The translations under genes and the position numbers were made by a program. From assembly GCF_027570195.1 (NCBI RefSeq), contig NZ_JAKMUZ010000005.1, forward strand, positions 62,001 to 126,000: a DNA stretch of 64,000 nt, given 5' to 3'. Below are positions 8,692-20,096 of the stretch, piece by piece (position 1 is the first letter of the stretch; every line of letters starts with the position of its first letter). A model generated the notes under the pieces. The model did not search any database. It was given only the letters and a program-made list of their open reading frames with translations, and was not told the DNA's origin. Source of the DNA: Corynebacterium yonathiae. Lineage in GTDB: Bacteria; Actinomycetota; Actinomycetes; Mycobacteriales; Mycobacteriaceae.

Positions 8692-9777
8692 GTGACTATG
8701 CAGAATATTCCTGAGCTTGCGAACATCCCCGGTGCGGTGCGCGAAGAACTCGCCACCTTTCTCGATCAACGCCGAGAACAGGTTGCTGAAATTGGCGCCC
8801 CAGTAACCAAAGCCGTGAGCTTTTTGGAATCCTTCGTGTTGGATGGTGGCAAGCGAGTCCGCCCCACCTATGCCTGGGCGGGCTACCTCGCTGCAGGTCG
8901 CGGAGAGGAAGAGCCCGCGGCCATGCTGCGTGCGGCCGCCTCTCTGGAATTCATCCAGGCCTGCGCACTAATCCACGATGACATTATCGATGCTTCTAAT
9001 ACCCGGCGCGGCAATCCTACGGTGCACCGGGGCGTCGAAAAGCTGCACCGCGAATCGGATTACCTGGGCGATCCAGAATTCTTTGGTACCTCCGTGGCAA
9101 TCCTGGTAGGCGATTTAGCGCTCGTGTTTGCGGAGGACATGTTCCAGGACTCTGGTTTAAGTGCGGCCGCTTTGCACCGTGCCCGCAACGCGTGGCGTGG
9201 CATGCGCACTGAAGTCATTGGCGGGCAACTTTTGGATATCTCTTTGGAGGCAGCAGGTTCCGAATCGGTAAAGCTCGCCAATTCCGTCAACCGCTATAAA
9301 ACGGCTGCTTATACCATTGAGCGTCCTTTGCACCTTGGGGCATCCATCGCCGGGGCGAGCGAGGAACTCATCACTGCCTTTCGCAGCTACGGGCGTGATA
9401 TTGGCATTGCCTACCAGCTGCGCGACGATCAATTGGGCGTCTTTGGTGATCCCGCAATAACCGGCAAACCGGCTGGTGATGATTTGCGCGAGGGCAAGCG
9501 CACCGAGCTTTTGGCGTTAGCGCTTCGGCGTGCGGATGAATCTAATCCCCAGGCCGCTGCCACTTTGCGCAAGCTCGTCGGCCGCACCTCTGATCCCCAA
9601 GAGCTATCGCGGTTGGCACAAATCATTGCTGACTCCGGCGCACCGGAAGAGATTGAACGGCGCATCGAGTCCTTGACGCAATCCGGCCTGCGCCACCTGC
9701 GCGCTGCACGAGTAGATCCCGCGGTGACCGAAACCCTCGAGCAATTGGCTATCAAGGCCACCGCTCGCCGCAAGTAG
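8692..9777 (+). CDS. idsA: IdsA-type polyprenyl (geranylgeranyl) diphosphate synthase
   Basis: Trans-isoprenyl diphosphate synthase that condenses isopentenyl diphosphate with allylic diphosphates. It supplies C20 precursors for carotenoids, menaquinone or polyprenyl carriers. The first aspartate motif D-D-I-I-D (about 96-100) and the second region D-D-Q-L-G-V-F-G-D (about 245-253) are intact, as is G-G-K-R-V-R-P near residue 52. Length (361) is normal. A TATCGT -10 element (8679-8684) ends 7 bases before GTG 8692, as in leaderless mRNAs; ATG 8698 is the alternative start. The gene is followed after 8 bases by mptA, the same order as idsA-mptA in related genomes. Confidence 0.9.
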   Translation: MTMQNIPELANIPGAVREELATFLDQRREQVAEIGAPVTKAVSFLESFVLDGGKRVRPTYAWAGYLAAGRGEEEPAAMLRAAASLEFIQACALIHDDIIDASNTRRGNPTVHRGVEKLHRESDYLGDPEFFGTSVAILVGDLALVFAEDMFQDSGLSAAALHRARNAWRGMRTEVIGGQLLDISLEAAGSESVKLANSVNRYKTAAYTIERPLHLGASIAGASEELITAFRSYGRDIGIAYQLRDDQLGVFGDPAITGKPAGDDLREGKRTELLALALRRADESNPQAAATLRKLVGRTSDPQELSRLAQIIADSGAPEEIERRIESLTQSGLRHLRAARVDPAVTETLEQLAIKATARRK

Positions 9778-9785
9778 GTTTTCCC

Positions 9786-11276
9786 GTGGCAAAGACGTAC
9801 TCTTTTCCCATTCCGCGCGCGTTGCCGCTGGGGCTATCGGCCTCCTGTATTTTGCTGCTCGCGTCCTTTTCGGGTGGCGCGACCCGCAACCGCGGAGGGC
9901 TCCTCGAGGCCCTCAATATTGGTTTCTTGTCCTACGGGCACGGGCGCAACCTTGGTCTCGCGCTGTACTGGGTGGGAATTTTCCTCTTAGCCGCAGCGTG
10001 GGTGCTCGCTGGGCGCAGCATCATTCGCCCGCAGCTTAAAGCTCCCCGCCCTGAGGGCGGCTTGCACGACATTCAGCGCATCCTCATAGCCTGGGTTGCT
10101 CCTCTGTTATTGGCTGGACCTCTGGCTTCCCGCGACGTCTATTCCTATCTGATGCAGGGCGCGATGGTTCGCGATGGCTTCGATCCTTATAGCGAAGGAG
10201 CCGCCGTAAACCCGGGCCCCTTCCTCCTCGAGGTATCACAGGATTGGCGCAACACCACCACTCCTTATGGCCCGCTTCATCTGTGGATAGGAGAATTAGT
10301 TACCCGCTTGGTGGGCGATAACGTCACCGCCGGTGTGGTGGTCTACAAAGTTCTCTCCCTACTGGGCTTTATCGCCATCGCTTGGTCAATTCCCCGCATC
10401 GCCCGGAAGCTCAGCGCGGATCCCGCGGTAGCGCTGTGGCTCGGCGTAGCTAACCCAGTTATCATCTTGCATCTCATCGGCGGTATGCATAATGAATCGC
10501 TCATGGTAGGCCTTGTATCTATCGGCTTGTTAGCAGCTTTACATAAGCGCTTCCACGCTGCCCTCATCCTCGTGGGCACTGCCGTGGCAATGAAGGCCAC
10601 TGCGGTCATTGCCGCACCGTTTATCGTGTGGATGATGCTCCACCACTACGCACAAAAGGGCACTGGTAAGTGGCGTTTACTTGCCATCTTCGTTGTATCC
10701 GGCATCGTCGCGGTGGCAGAGATTATCGTGGCGGTAGCCCTCATCACTTGGGTTTCCGGCACGTCTTGGGGCTGGTTATCGCAAGTCAGCGGAAACTCCA
10801 AGGTGATTAATCCGCTGGCCGGTCCAACCTTGGCCACCGATGTCATCTTCCCTGCCGTACAGATCTTTATGCCGGATGCATCCTATAACGCCATCCTTGC
10901 CGTTTTGCGCACAATCGCTATGGCGTGCATGTTCCTTGGCCTGGTAGCGGTGTGGTGGCTATGCCGCAAAGACGACCGCGATGCCATCATGGGCACCGCT
11001 GCCGCGTACCAAGTTGCTTTTGTCTTCAATGCCGTAACATTGCCGTGGTACTACGCGTCGATTTTTACCTTGATGGGCACTTTCCGCCCGCCGCTGTGGC
11101 TTATCAAGTTCACCACCGGCGTGGCTTTGTTTATTGGTGTTTCCTTCTCCGGCGATGGCAATCACCAGCTCTACAACTGGTTCTGGGTCATCGGCATGAT
11201 CGTGGTGGCATGGTTTGCCACCCAGTGGATCTTTGAAGGCGTCGCTAAAAAGCGGCAGCCTGTGCCCGCCGAATAA
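9786..11276 (+). CDS. mptA: MptA, polyprenol-phosphate-mannose alpha(1->6)-mannosyltransferase
   Basis: Polytopic GT-C glycosyltransferase of 496 residues that elongates the alpha(1->6)-mannan backbone of lipomannan on the periplasmic face, using decaprenyl-phosphate-mannose. About 12-13 hydrophobic segments are visible. The first extracellular loop carries S-R-D-V-Y-S-Y-L-M-Q-G with the acidic residue expected for GT-C catalysis, then F-D-P-Y and T-T-P-Y-G-P-L-H. It starts with GTG 8 bases after idsA, suggesting co-transcription. Its 3' end overlaps the convergent HTH gene by 32 bases. The call is strong from the loop motifs and synteny with Rv2174/cg2385; MptB-like activity is a less likely alternative. 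Confidence 0.9.
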   Translation: MAKTYSFPIPRALPLGLSASCILLLASFSGGATRNRGGLLEALNIGFLSYGHGRNLGLALYWVGIFLLAAAWVLAGRSIIRPQLKAPRPEGGLHDIQRILIAWVAPLLLAGPLASRDVYSYLMQGAMVRDGFDPYSEGAAVNPGPFLLEVSQDWRNTTTPYGPLHLWIGELVTRLVGDNVTAGVVVYKVLSLLGFIAIAWSIPRIARKLSADPAVALWLGVANPVIILHLIGGMHNESLMVGLVSIGLLAALHKRFHAALILVGTAVAMKATAVIAAPFIVWMMLHHYAQKGTGKWRLLAIFVVSGIVAVAEIIVAVALITWVSGTSWGWLSQVSGNSKVINPLAGPTLATDVIFPAVQIFMPDASYNAILAVLRTIAMACMFLGLVAVWWLCRKDDRDAIMGTAAAYQVAFVFNAVTLPWYYASIFTLMGTFRPPLWLIKFTTGVALFIGVSFSGDGNHQLYNWFWVIGMIVVAWFATQWIFEGVAKKRQPVPAE

Positions 11277-11649
11277 CCTCGCGGGCTAGGTGGCCATGCA
11301 GGGCATCGATCGGGCGGCCCGGAAGTGAGTCATCCTCAGTAAAGAGGTGTTTGAAAATCTCGGGGTCCTTATAACCGCCGTCCGTCAGCACAGTAATTGC
11401 CGCGGTCACGTGCTTTGCAATGACGCCCTTGTCATTGAAAAAAGCCAACGGCACGCGCTTTCCTTCCGGGGAATCCCAGGCAATGAACTTTCGGTCCTGC
11501 AGCAGGTCATAAGCGCGCGTAATGGGCAAGTCTAGCTTTTCTGCCACTTGCTGCATGCTGAGCAGTTCTTCTTTAGCGAGCAAGGAATCGAGGGATTTTT
11601 CTGCGTTAGTCACGTCCTCTACTTTAACGCGGGCTAGAAGATCAGCCAT
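11245..11649 (-). CDS. Rv2175c-like winged-helix DNA-binding protein
   Basis: A 134-residue protein with a helix-turn-helix segment: L-S-M-Q-Q-V-A-E-K-L-D-L-P-I-T-R-A-Y-D-L-L-Q. A wing follows around the K-R-V-P-L-A-F-F region. It matches the actinobacterial family of Rv2175c, known in M. tuberculosis as a DNA-binding protein phosphorylated by PknL. Here it is divergent from pknL with only 10 bases between the start codons (11649 and 11660), so the promoters must lie within the opposing genes. Its N-terminal tail contains several Ser and Thr that could be phospho-acceptors. Its targets are unknown. The 3' end overlaps mptA on the opposite strand. Confidence 0.85.
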   Translation of the reverse strand: MADLLARVKVEDVTNAEKSLDSLLAKEELLSMQQVAEKLDLPITRAYDLLQDRKFIAWDSPEGKRVPLAFFNDKGVIAKHVTAAITVLTDGGYKDPEIFKHLFTEDDSLPGRPIDALHGHLAREVIRRAQAAAF

Positions 11650-11659
11650 ACTGGGAGAT

Positions 11660-14400
<2,741 letters not shown>

Positions 14401-14429
14401 TTAAGGACCTATAGCGCGTTAGTTAAATT

Positions 14430-14948
14430 CTAGATATTGATTCTATTGCCCTTAGAGAGCGGAAGCACTTGGGCGCAGGCACGGAACTTGGCGAGGTTAT
14501 GGCGGGCGTCGACAAGCGCATCATGGTTGCCCTTGGGTACAGCAGGCAGGCTAGGGCGTCCCGCAAACTCCCAATACTGCTTTAGCTCGCGAGTATACCG
14601 TGGCATGCGCTTTGGCAGTCCGGCCATATCTCCCCACAGCTGCGCCAAGACCACGTGATCATAGGCGCCCACCCACGCCCATAGCTCAACCGGCGTGGAA
14701 CTTTGGGTCAAGAACTCAAAGACCTCTGCGCGGATGGTTTCCAAGGGCTTCCACACCGGATCCCGTGGGCTCGGCAGCTTGGCCAATACGTTGTCTTTTA
14801 CCCAAGAGTTGGCCTTGGATGGATCAAAATCCGTAGACACAGCGTAGTATTCGCTGCCATCCTCACCGACGATACCGATGGAGACCAATTCAATGGTCTG
14901 TCCATCTTCGATAAATTCGGTGTCATAGAAGTAGCGCACGTCTCCCAA
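14430..14948 (-). CDS. DEDD-type 3'-exoribonuclease (Rv2179c/RNase AS family)
   Basis: A 172-residue exonuclease of the DEDD superfamily. D-T-E-F near the N-terminus supplies the first Asp/Glu pair. W-V-G-A-Y-D-H-V-V-L carries the second Asp, and H-D-A-L-V-D-A-R-H-N the last His/Asp pair. The mycobacterial homologue Rv2179c (RNase AS) is reported to digest poly(A)-rich RNA ends. The gene lies 44 bases upstream of aroG in the same direction, which is also the order in mycobacteria. The divergent GT87 mannosyltransferase promoter begins about 30 bases beyond its start. Function is inferred from the family; substrate preference cannot be read from the sequence. Confidence 0.9.
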   Translation of the reverse strand: MGDVRYFYDTEFIEDGQTIELVSIGIVGEDGSEYYAVSTDFDPSKANSWVKDNVLAKLPSPRDPVWKPLETIRAEVFEFLTQSSTPVELWAWVGAYDHVVLAQLWGDMAGLPKRMPRYTRELKQYWEFAGRPSLPAVPKGNHDALVDARHNLAKFRACAQVLPLSKGNRINI

Positions 14949-14978
14949 GCCTAGCGCCGCCTAGTCGGAGGCGATAAA

Positions 14979-15007
14979 TTGGCCCCTTAAAGAGACGGTT
15001 GTACACT
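14979..15007 (+). promoter_or_regulatory. Promoter of the GT87 mannosyltransferase gene
   Basis: TTGGCC (14979-14984), a 17-base spacer and TACACT (15002-15007) form a good sigma-A type promoter. The GTG start at 15014 lies 6 bases after the -10 element, so transcription probably begins at the start codon, giving a leaderless mRNA. Confidence 0.7.
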
Positions 15008-15013
15008 TCTGGC

Positions 15014-16195
15014 GTGAAGAAATCTGTGTGGTTTACTGCATTTCCCTTGTGCCTATCTGCCCTCGTGGCCCTTTGGTGGCTGATTGATATTCCGGAGTTT
15101 TTCTCCGGCCATTTCTCCACCTACTACCACATTGACCTCGACGTTTACCGCGAAGGTGGTGCCGGCTTTGGCAGCGACCTATACGCCAAAGACTATCTCG
15201 TCGGCAGCAATCGCGATGTCTCTCTCCCCTTTACCTACCCGCCGTTTGCGGCGCTGCTTTTTGTCCCATTGAGCTGGATTCCCCTCACCGCCGCGAGCCT
15301 CTTAGTATCTATAGCCTCTTTCCTTGCGCTGTGGGCCTGTGTAGCCCTCGTTCTGCGCTCCATTGGCTGCCCCGTCTGGGCAGGCTGGGCGCTCCTGGCT
15401 GCAATGCTTACTGAGCCGATTACGGAGACTTTTAGCTTCGGCCAAGTCAATATCTTGCTCACCGCGCTGGTAGTAGTAGATATTCTCTGGCTACGCCCGG
15501 GCCGCGGCCGCGGCGTGCTTACCGGTATCGCAATGGCTATCAAGCTCACCCCTGCGGTATTCCTCGCCGTATTTTTCGTCCGCCGCGAGTGGCGCGCATT
15601 TTTCAGCGCACTCGGTGCCTTTCTCGCGGCAGGACTCATCGCTTTTGCTTGCAATCCGCATAGCTCCATTCAGTACTGGAGCGAAACCTTGCGGGATTCC
15701 AACCGCATTGGCGGCCTAGCCTATAGCTCCAACCAATCTCTGCGCGGATTCTTTAGCCGCCTAGTCCCGGACCATGCTGAAACACTGTGGCTCGTGGCTG
15801 TTGTCCTCGTCGTTGGCATCATATGGTTTGCCATGGAGCGCCTCTCCCACGAAAACCAGGCAGTCCTCATGCTACTGGCCGCGTCAGTATCGCTGCTGTG
15901 CTCGCCGGTGTCGTGGTCGCATCATTTCACCTGGCTCGTGCTAGCGGGAGTGCTCCTAGTAGCGCAGCGCCACTGGGTGCTCGCCGCGCTGACGTGGCTG
16001 GCACTCCTGGCTCGCGGTCACTGGCTTGTGCCCCATGCCAATGACCAGGAGCTGAACTGGGCATGGTGGCAGCACATCGTGGGCAACGACTATGCCATCG
16101 TTACCGCTCTACTGGTTCTTTGTTCGCTACCATTGGCTCTACGACGGGCCGGCGCTTATCAATCCGCGGCGGAACCAGCGTCCAGCCAAGGATAG
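15014..16195 (+). CDS. GT87 polyprenol-phosphate-mannose-dependent alpha(1->2)-mannosyltransferase
   Basis: Polytopic GT-C/GT87 (DUF2029) enzyme of 393 residues with roughly nine to ten membrane segments. The first periplasmic loop has H-I-D-L-D-V-Y-R-E-G with acidic residues typical of GT-C catalysis, followed by L-P-F-T-Y-P-P-F-A-A-L. Homologues at this position (Rv2181 and its corynebacterial counterparts) add alpha(1->2)-mannose branches or caps to lipomannan/LAM. GTG 15014 is chosen because it follows the -10 element by 6 bases; a TTG at 14999 would place the -10 inside the gene. The 3' end overlaps the convergent acyltransferase gene by 95 bases. I do not assign an mpt letter. Confidence 0.85.
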   Translation: MKKSVWFTAFPLCLSALVALWWLIDIPEFFSGHFSTYYHIDLDVYREGGAGFGSDLYAKDYLVGSNRDVSLPFTYPPFAALLFVPLSWIPLTAASLLVSIASFLALWACVALVLRSIGCPVWAGWALLAAMLTEPITETFSFGQVNILLTALVVVDILWLRPGRGRGVLTGIAMAIKLTPAVFLAVFFVRREWRAFFSALGAFLAAGLIAFACNPHSSIQYWSETLRDSNRIGGLAYSSNQSLRGFFSRLVPDHAETLWLVAVVLVVGIIWFAMERLSHENQAVLMLLAASVSLLCSPVSWSHHFTWLVLAGVLLVAQRHWVLAALTWLALLARGHWLVPHANDQELNWAWWQHIVGNDYAIVTALLVLCSLPLALRRAGAYQSAAEPASSQG

Positions 16196-17252
16196 GGACC
16201 TTCCCCAACGCCCATAGGGCCACCGATGCCGCGGCCGAGTAGAAAAAGCACATTCCGATCCAAAACCAGGTATTCTCCAGCGGCCATTGCCCGGCAAGGC
16301 TCACCACGTAATCGCGGTGGGCCATGAAGAAGCCAAACCCCAGGGTCATGCCGATCGGGTGAGCCAAGTAGATGGGCAGGGTATGCCGGCCCACGAACTT
16401 TACAAAAGCGGAAATCGCCGGAATATGGCTGATGAGGACTGCACCTACGATGCCCGCTGGAGTTACGAGTGTCTGCTCTGCAAAGCGAATAAGTAGATCC
16501 AAATCGCCTCGGCCGAGGAAATCCCCACCTGGCAATGGCCACTGCACCGATACCTCACCCTCGACGGCATTCCAGGTACGCCGGATGGACAGTCCTGCAA
16601 TGTAGCTGAGGATAGCCGCACAATAGGCCCACAGGGACCCGATGCGGAAGATACCTTTGAAGGGTGCTTCGGCGGCGTCGGCAAACCGCGTGATTGGCCC
16701 ACGCAAGTAGGACGCTCCGACGAAGATGGGCAAGAACATAATGGCTTTGCCGATGAAGTAATAATGGTCCTGCCACGCGATGAAAAGCAGCGGCGCAAAG
16801 CTTAAGCCTATGCCCGCCCACGCCGGCAATTTGCGAACGGCCCACAAAAATAAATTGAACACAATGAGCGCGTGAATAAACCAGGCCATAGTGTGCCCCA
16901 AAAGCAGGTTATACAGCAGCTCAGTAAACTGCAGATAAGGATCACCAAATACCCAGTGGTACTCAATGCGCTTGGTCCACAGTTCAACGGTCATCCACAC
17001 CGTGTAGGGAACGAGGAAAAACCACAGACGTCGAGTAAAAAGCTCGCTGAAAGAATAGCGAAAAATCTTGGTAGAGAAATAGCCGGATACAAGAAAGAAC
17101 AAGGGTAGGCGGAGCGGATCCAGCCATACGTTGAGGGCGGCTAACCATGTTAGCTCACCTTCCGGAACCACCAGCGTGACGTGCAGCAGCACAACGCCGA
17201 TGATGGATACGCCTTTAGCGGTATCTGGCCAGGCTAAGCGGGCCTTGGGAAT
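16101..17252 (-). CDS. Acyltransferase-3 family membrane protein, probable ATT start
   Basis: Polytopic acyltransferase of about 383 residues (OafA/nodulation-type acyltransferase-3 fold, about ten membrane segments) that would transfer acyl groups to an envelope carbohydrate. The family's conserved N-terminal helix, W-P-D-T-A-K-G-V-S-I-I-G-V-V-L-L-H-V, is encoded in frame, but no ATG, GTG or TTG precedes it before the upstream in-frame stop at 17337-17339. An ATT codon at 17252-17250 lies 8 bases after an excellent ribosome site (GGGGAGG) and gives I-P-K-A-R-L-A-W-P-D. The first canonical start, GTG 17192, would remove half of this helix. The gene follows plsC directly and overlaps the GT87 gene at its 3' end. 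Confidence 0.75.
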   Translation of the reverse strand: MPKARLAWPDTAKGVSIIGVVLLHVTLVVPEGELTWLAALNVWLDPLRLPLFFLVSGYFSTKIFRYSFSELFTRRLWFFLVPYTVWMTVELWTKRIEYHWVFGDPYLQFTELLYNLLLGHTMAWFIHALIVFNLFLWAVRKLPAWAGIGLSFAPLLFIAWQDHYYFIGKAIMFLPIFVGASYLRGPITRFADAAEAPFKGIFRIGSLWAYCAAILSYIAGLSIRRTWNAVEGEVSVQWPLPGGDFLGRGDLDLLIRFAEQTLVTPAGIVGAVLISHIPAISAFVKFVGRHTLPIYLAHPIGMTLGFGFFMAHRDYVVSLAGQWPLENTWFWIGMCFFYSAAASVALWALGKVPILGWTLVPPRIDKRRPVVEPMVANKEPVER

Positions 17253-17257
17253 AGTGA

Positions 17258-17998
17258 TTACCTCCCCTTGTATTCTGCGCCGGCGGGGTAACCATGGCCG
17301 GCTTTGAGTGAAGCCTTCACAGCAGAGGCGTACACATCAACATAAGGCTGCTCGCTCAATTCGGCCAAATTACGCATCACAAAATCCGTAAAGGCACGGA
17401 TGGTCTCATGCTCAGACGGGTTCATCCCACGTTCCTTTGCCCACTCATGCGGCCAGATGGCGTCCCCCACCCGCACGCCGACCTTGAAGGGACGAGGAAT
17501 CCACGAACCGATGGGATTCGCCTTGCGCGAATTGATCATCGCAATGGGGAATACCGGCTGGTTAGTCTCCATGGCGATTCGAGCCATGCCGGTGCGCCCC
17601 CTATATACACGACCATCTGGGGAACGAGTGCCTTCGGGGTAAATACCGAACAGGTCGCCGCGGGATAAAATGCTTTCTGCGGTTTGCACAACGGCGTCGC
17701 CAGCGTCCTCGCTATCGCGCTCAATGGGAACCTGGCCTACTGAGGTGAAAAACCACTTTTGCATGCTGCCGACAAGCCCCGGAGTGGTGAAGTATTCCGA
17801 CTTAGCTGGAAAGGTGATCTGACGGGGGCAGACCAAGGGAAAGAAGAAAGAATCCATCACGGATTGGTGGTTCGACACCAAAATCGCGGGTCCTTCAGCA
17901 GGGATTTTTTCTATGCCCTCGGTCCACGGACGATTCCATACACGCAGGGCAGGTCCGAAGAAAATGTGCTTAAAAGCCCAGTACCACTTGTTTTCCAT
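17258..17998 (-). CDS. plsC: 1-acyl-sn-glycerol-3-phosphate acyltransferase (PlsC family)
   Basis: Membrane-associated acyltransferase of 246 residues. The catalytic N-H-Q-S-V-M-D motif (H-x4-D) and F-G-I-Y-P-E-G-T-R-S are intact, and an F-P-I-A-M-I block follows. It would acylate lysophosphatidic acid in phospholipid synthesis. In mycobacteria the Rv2182c homologue lies in the same cluster, among mannosyltransferases. ATG 17998 has AAAGGAC as ribosome site and gives M-E-N-K-W-Y-W; longer readings add a low-complexity Arg/Cys/Trp-rich stretch that is not protein-like. Its last codons contain the ribosome site used by the acyltransferase-3 gene five bases downstream. Confidence 0.9.
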   Translation of the reverse strand: MENKWYWAFKHIFFGPALRVWNRPWTEGIEKIPAEGPAILVSNHQSVMDSFFFPLVCPRQITFPAKSEYFTTPGLVGSMQKWFFTSVGQVPIERDSEDAGDAVVQTAESILSRGDLFGIYPEGTRSPDGRVYRGRTGMARIAMETNQPVFPIAMINSRKANPIGSWIPRPFKVGVRVGDAIWPHEWAKERGMNPSEHETIRAFTDFVMRNLAELSEQPYVDVYASAVKASLKAGHGYPAGAEYKGR

Positions 17999-18021
17999 CG
18001 CCAGGTCGTCCTTTGTTAGTT

Positions 18022-18954
18022 CTAACGGCCGCTGCGGGCCAAATCGGCTACGCCAATCATACCCGCTGCCGAGCCCAATTCGGCGGTGGCAACGCGGGCA
18101 AGGGGGCGATGCCCAGCACCAACAATATCTTGCCCCATAGCTTGGACAGCGCCTTCCAGATACAGGTCCGCGTCTTGGGATACGCCACCGCCAAGCACGA
18201 TGAGTTCCGGATCGAGGACATCGGCCACAATGGACAGGCCTTGGCCCAGCCACCGGCTAAAATCTTCCATTACTGCAACGGCGAGCGGATCTCCACGCCG
18301 CGCAGCCTGGGTAATCTCTTTGCCTGTGGGCTCAGCTGGCAGCGTAGTCTCATAACTTCCGCGCAGATCAGCGCATGTGTCCGGCAATGCGGTGCCAGAG
18401 GCATAACGTTCCAAACAACCACGCTTGCCGCAGGAGCACTGCCGACCATTAGGGACCACCACGATATGCCCAAATTCTGGGGCGGTACCAAACGCACCGC
18501 GGTAAATCGTGTCATGCGTCATCAGCGTGGCACCGATTCCGGTACCCACTGCAAAGAAAACCCAATCCTCCGCACCGCGGCCGGCGCCAAAACACCACTC
18601 ACCCCAAGCGGCGGAATTTGCATCGTGCTCCAAGCGCACATGCATGCCTAGTTTCCGTGAGAGGGATTCCCTCACGTTGGCATGGCGCCATGGAAGATGC
18701 GGGGCGAAACGCACTACCTCACACTTAGGATCCAAAAATCCCGCCAAGGCAAGTCCAACGGCGTCAACCTCGTAATCGGCGCGCAGCTCATCGACGATGC
18801 CCACAATATCTGCTTCTAGCTGTTCGGTGTCCATGGAAGTGGGAACCGTGCGGCTAGCGAGAATCTGACCCTCCCGAGTGATCACTCCGCCGCGCACGTT
18901 GGTGCCACCGACGTCGAAGCCGATAGTCAGATCGGCGGAGTTATTCTTAAGCAT
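18022..18954 (-). CDS. glk: ROK-family glucokinase
   Basis: A 310-residue sugar kinase phosphorylating glucose with ATP. The N-terminus has the phosphate loop I-G-F-D-V-G-G-T-N-V-R. H-D-A-N-S-A-A-W-G-E contains the catalytic Asp. The ROK zinc motif C-S-C-G-K-R-G-C-L-E follows an E-F-G-H segment that supplies the zinc-binding His. It matches the ATP-dependent glucokinase found in C. glutamicum between plsC and pimB'. The gap to plsC is 23 bases and to pimB' 38 bases, so the three may share a transcript. Substrate range beyond glucose (for example mannose) cannot be judged here. Confidence 0.9.
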   Translation of the reverse strand: MLKNNSADLTIGFDVGGTNVRGGVITREGQILASRTVPTSMDTEQLEADIVGIVDELRADYEVDAVGLALAGFLDPKCEVVRFAPHLPWRHANVRESLSRKLGMHVRLEHDANSAAWGEWCFGAGRGAEDWVFFAVGTGIGATLMTHDTIYRGAFGTAPEFGHIVVVPNGRQCSCGKRGCLERYASGTALPDTCADLRGSYETTLPAEPTGKEITQAARRGDPLAVAVMEDFSRWLGQGLSIVADVLDPELIVLGGGVSQDADLYLEGAVQAMGQDIVGAGHRPLARVATAELGSAAGMIGVADLARSGR

Positions 18955-18992
18955 GCATAACAGAATATACCGGCAACCGGGTTAGGGTCACA

Positions 18993-20096
18993 TCAGGACA
19001 GCAGACGCCGCAACCACTGCCCCATAATCCGCCAAGTCCAATGTTCTTCCACATGGCGACGACCTGCTTGCCCCATGCGCATCCTCCGCTGCGGATCAGC
19101 CAGCAAAGCTTTCAGCGCCTCAGCCAGTTCCTGCACAGAGGAGCCCTTGACAATGACCCCGGTCTCCCCCGTCACCGTTTCCGGCGCTCCGCCAGAATCC
19201 CCGGCGATAACTGGCAGGCCGCACGCTTGGGCCTCCAAATAGACAATGCCCAAGCCCTCAACATCCAGACCGCCGCCACGGGTACGTGCCGGCATGGCAA
19301 AAACATCCGCCGCATGCAAGGCTGTTTCAATACTTTCAGCCTCTTGGATCACCGCATCGGGACAATACATATCCGCTAGCTGTTCTAAGGCCACGCGGTA
19401 GCGCCCGCGCCCAATGAGAAGCAGCTGCGCGTCCGGAAATTCCTCACGTACCAAGGGCATGGCACGCAGTAGTTGGTCTTGGCCTTTGCGCGGGACAAAC
19501 CGCGAAATGCATACGATGGTGGGTCCGCTTATCCCGAACTCTGCCTTGGCAGCTGCGCGCTGCTCCGGCGTGGCCGGGGACAAACCTTCCACGCTCACCC
19601 CGGACGGAAGGTGCTCCCAACGCGGGTTCGGTCCGAATGGCTGACGCAACCGACGCAGAGTGTAGTCGGAGATATAGGTAATCACGTCAGCGTAATCGCC
19701 GATGCGGCGCAGGCATTGCCTAGCGCCAGGCACCATCGACCAACCCACTTCGTGACCGTGCGTAGTGGCGACTACCCGGGTGGCCCCCGCCTCCTTTGCG
19801 GCCTTGCCCATCAAAGCCAATGGCGCTGCAGCACCAAACCACACAATGTCGATACTCTCCGCGCGAATGATCTCTTGCATGCGCCGCACCGTCGCCGGCG
19901 TCGGCAACATCACTCGCCGAGGCCAGCGAATAACCTTATAGTCCGCCGCGGCATCGAATTCCGCCGGCGGCTCTTGAGTAGAAGCAAAGACAACTACCTC
20001 GCGCGGATCCAGCGTTGCAACGAAATCGCGCAGGTAGGACTGAATCCCACCGATTTTTGGCGGAAAGTCATTCGTTACCAGCAGAACGCGGGCCAC
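18993..20096 (-). CDS. pimB: PimB', GDP-mannose:phosphatidylinositol-mannoside alpha(1->6)-mannosyltransferase
   Basis: GT4 glycosyltransferase of 367 residues acting on the inner membrane face. It adds the second mannose to phosphatidylinositol mannoside and starts PIM/LM/LAM synthesis. The N-terminus (V-T-N-D-F-P-P-K-I-G-G-I-Q-S-Y) is the acceptor-side glycine loop. C-I-S-R-F-V-P-R-K-G-Q-D begins the donor domain, and A-R-T-R-G-G-G-L-D-V-E-G-L-G-I-V-Y-L-E-A contains the E-x7-E retaining motif. It starts with GTG immediately after the stop of the upstream NlpC/P60 gene (TAA-GTG, no gap), which indicates translational coupling. It is the Rv2188c counterpart. Confidence 0.93.
   Translation of the reverse strand: MARVLLVTNDFPPKIGGIQSYLRDFVATLDPREVVVFASTQEPPAEFDAAADYKVIRWPRRVMLPTPATVRRMQEIIRAESIDIVWFGAAAPLALMGKAAKEAGATRVVATTHGHEVGWSMVPGARQCLRRIGDYADVITYISDYTLRRLRQPFGPNPRWEHLPSGVSVEGLSPATPEQRAAAKAEFGISGPTIVCISRFVPRKGQDQLLRAMPLVREEFPDAQLLLIGRGRYRVALEQLADMYCPDAVIQEAESIETALHAADVFAMPARTRGGGLDVEGLGIVYLEAQACGLPVIAGDSGGAPETVTGETGVIVKGSSVQELAEALKALLADPQRRMRMGQAGRRHVEEHWTWRIMGQWLRRLLS

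Noticed and set aside
17192..17192. GTG 17192 as the acyltransferase-3 start
   Set aside because: It would delete part of the first conserved membrane helix, and the strong ribosome site lies about 70 bases too far upstream.
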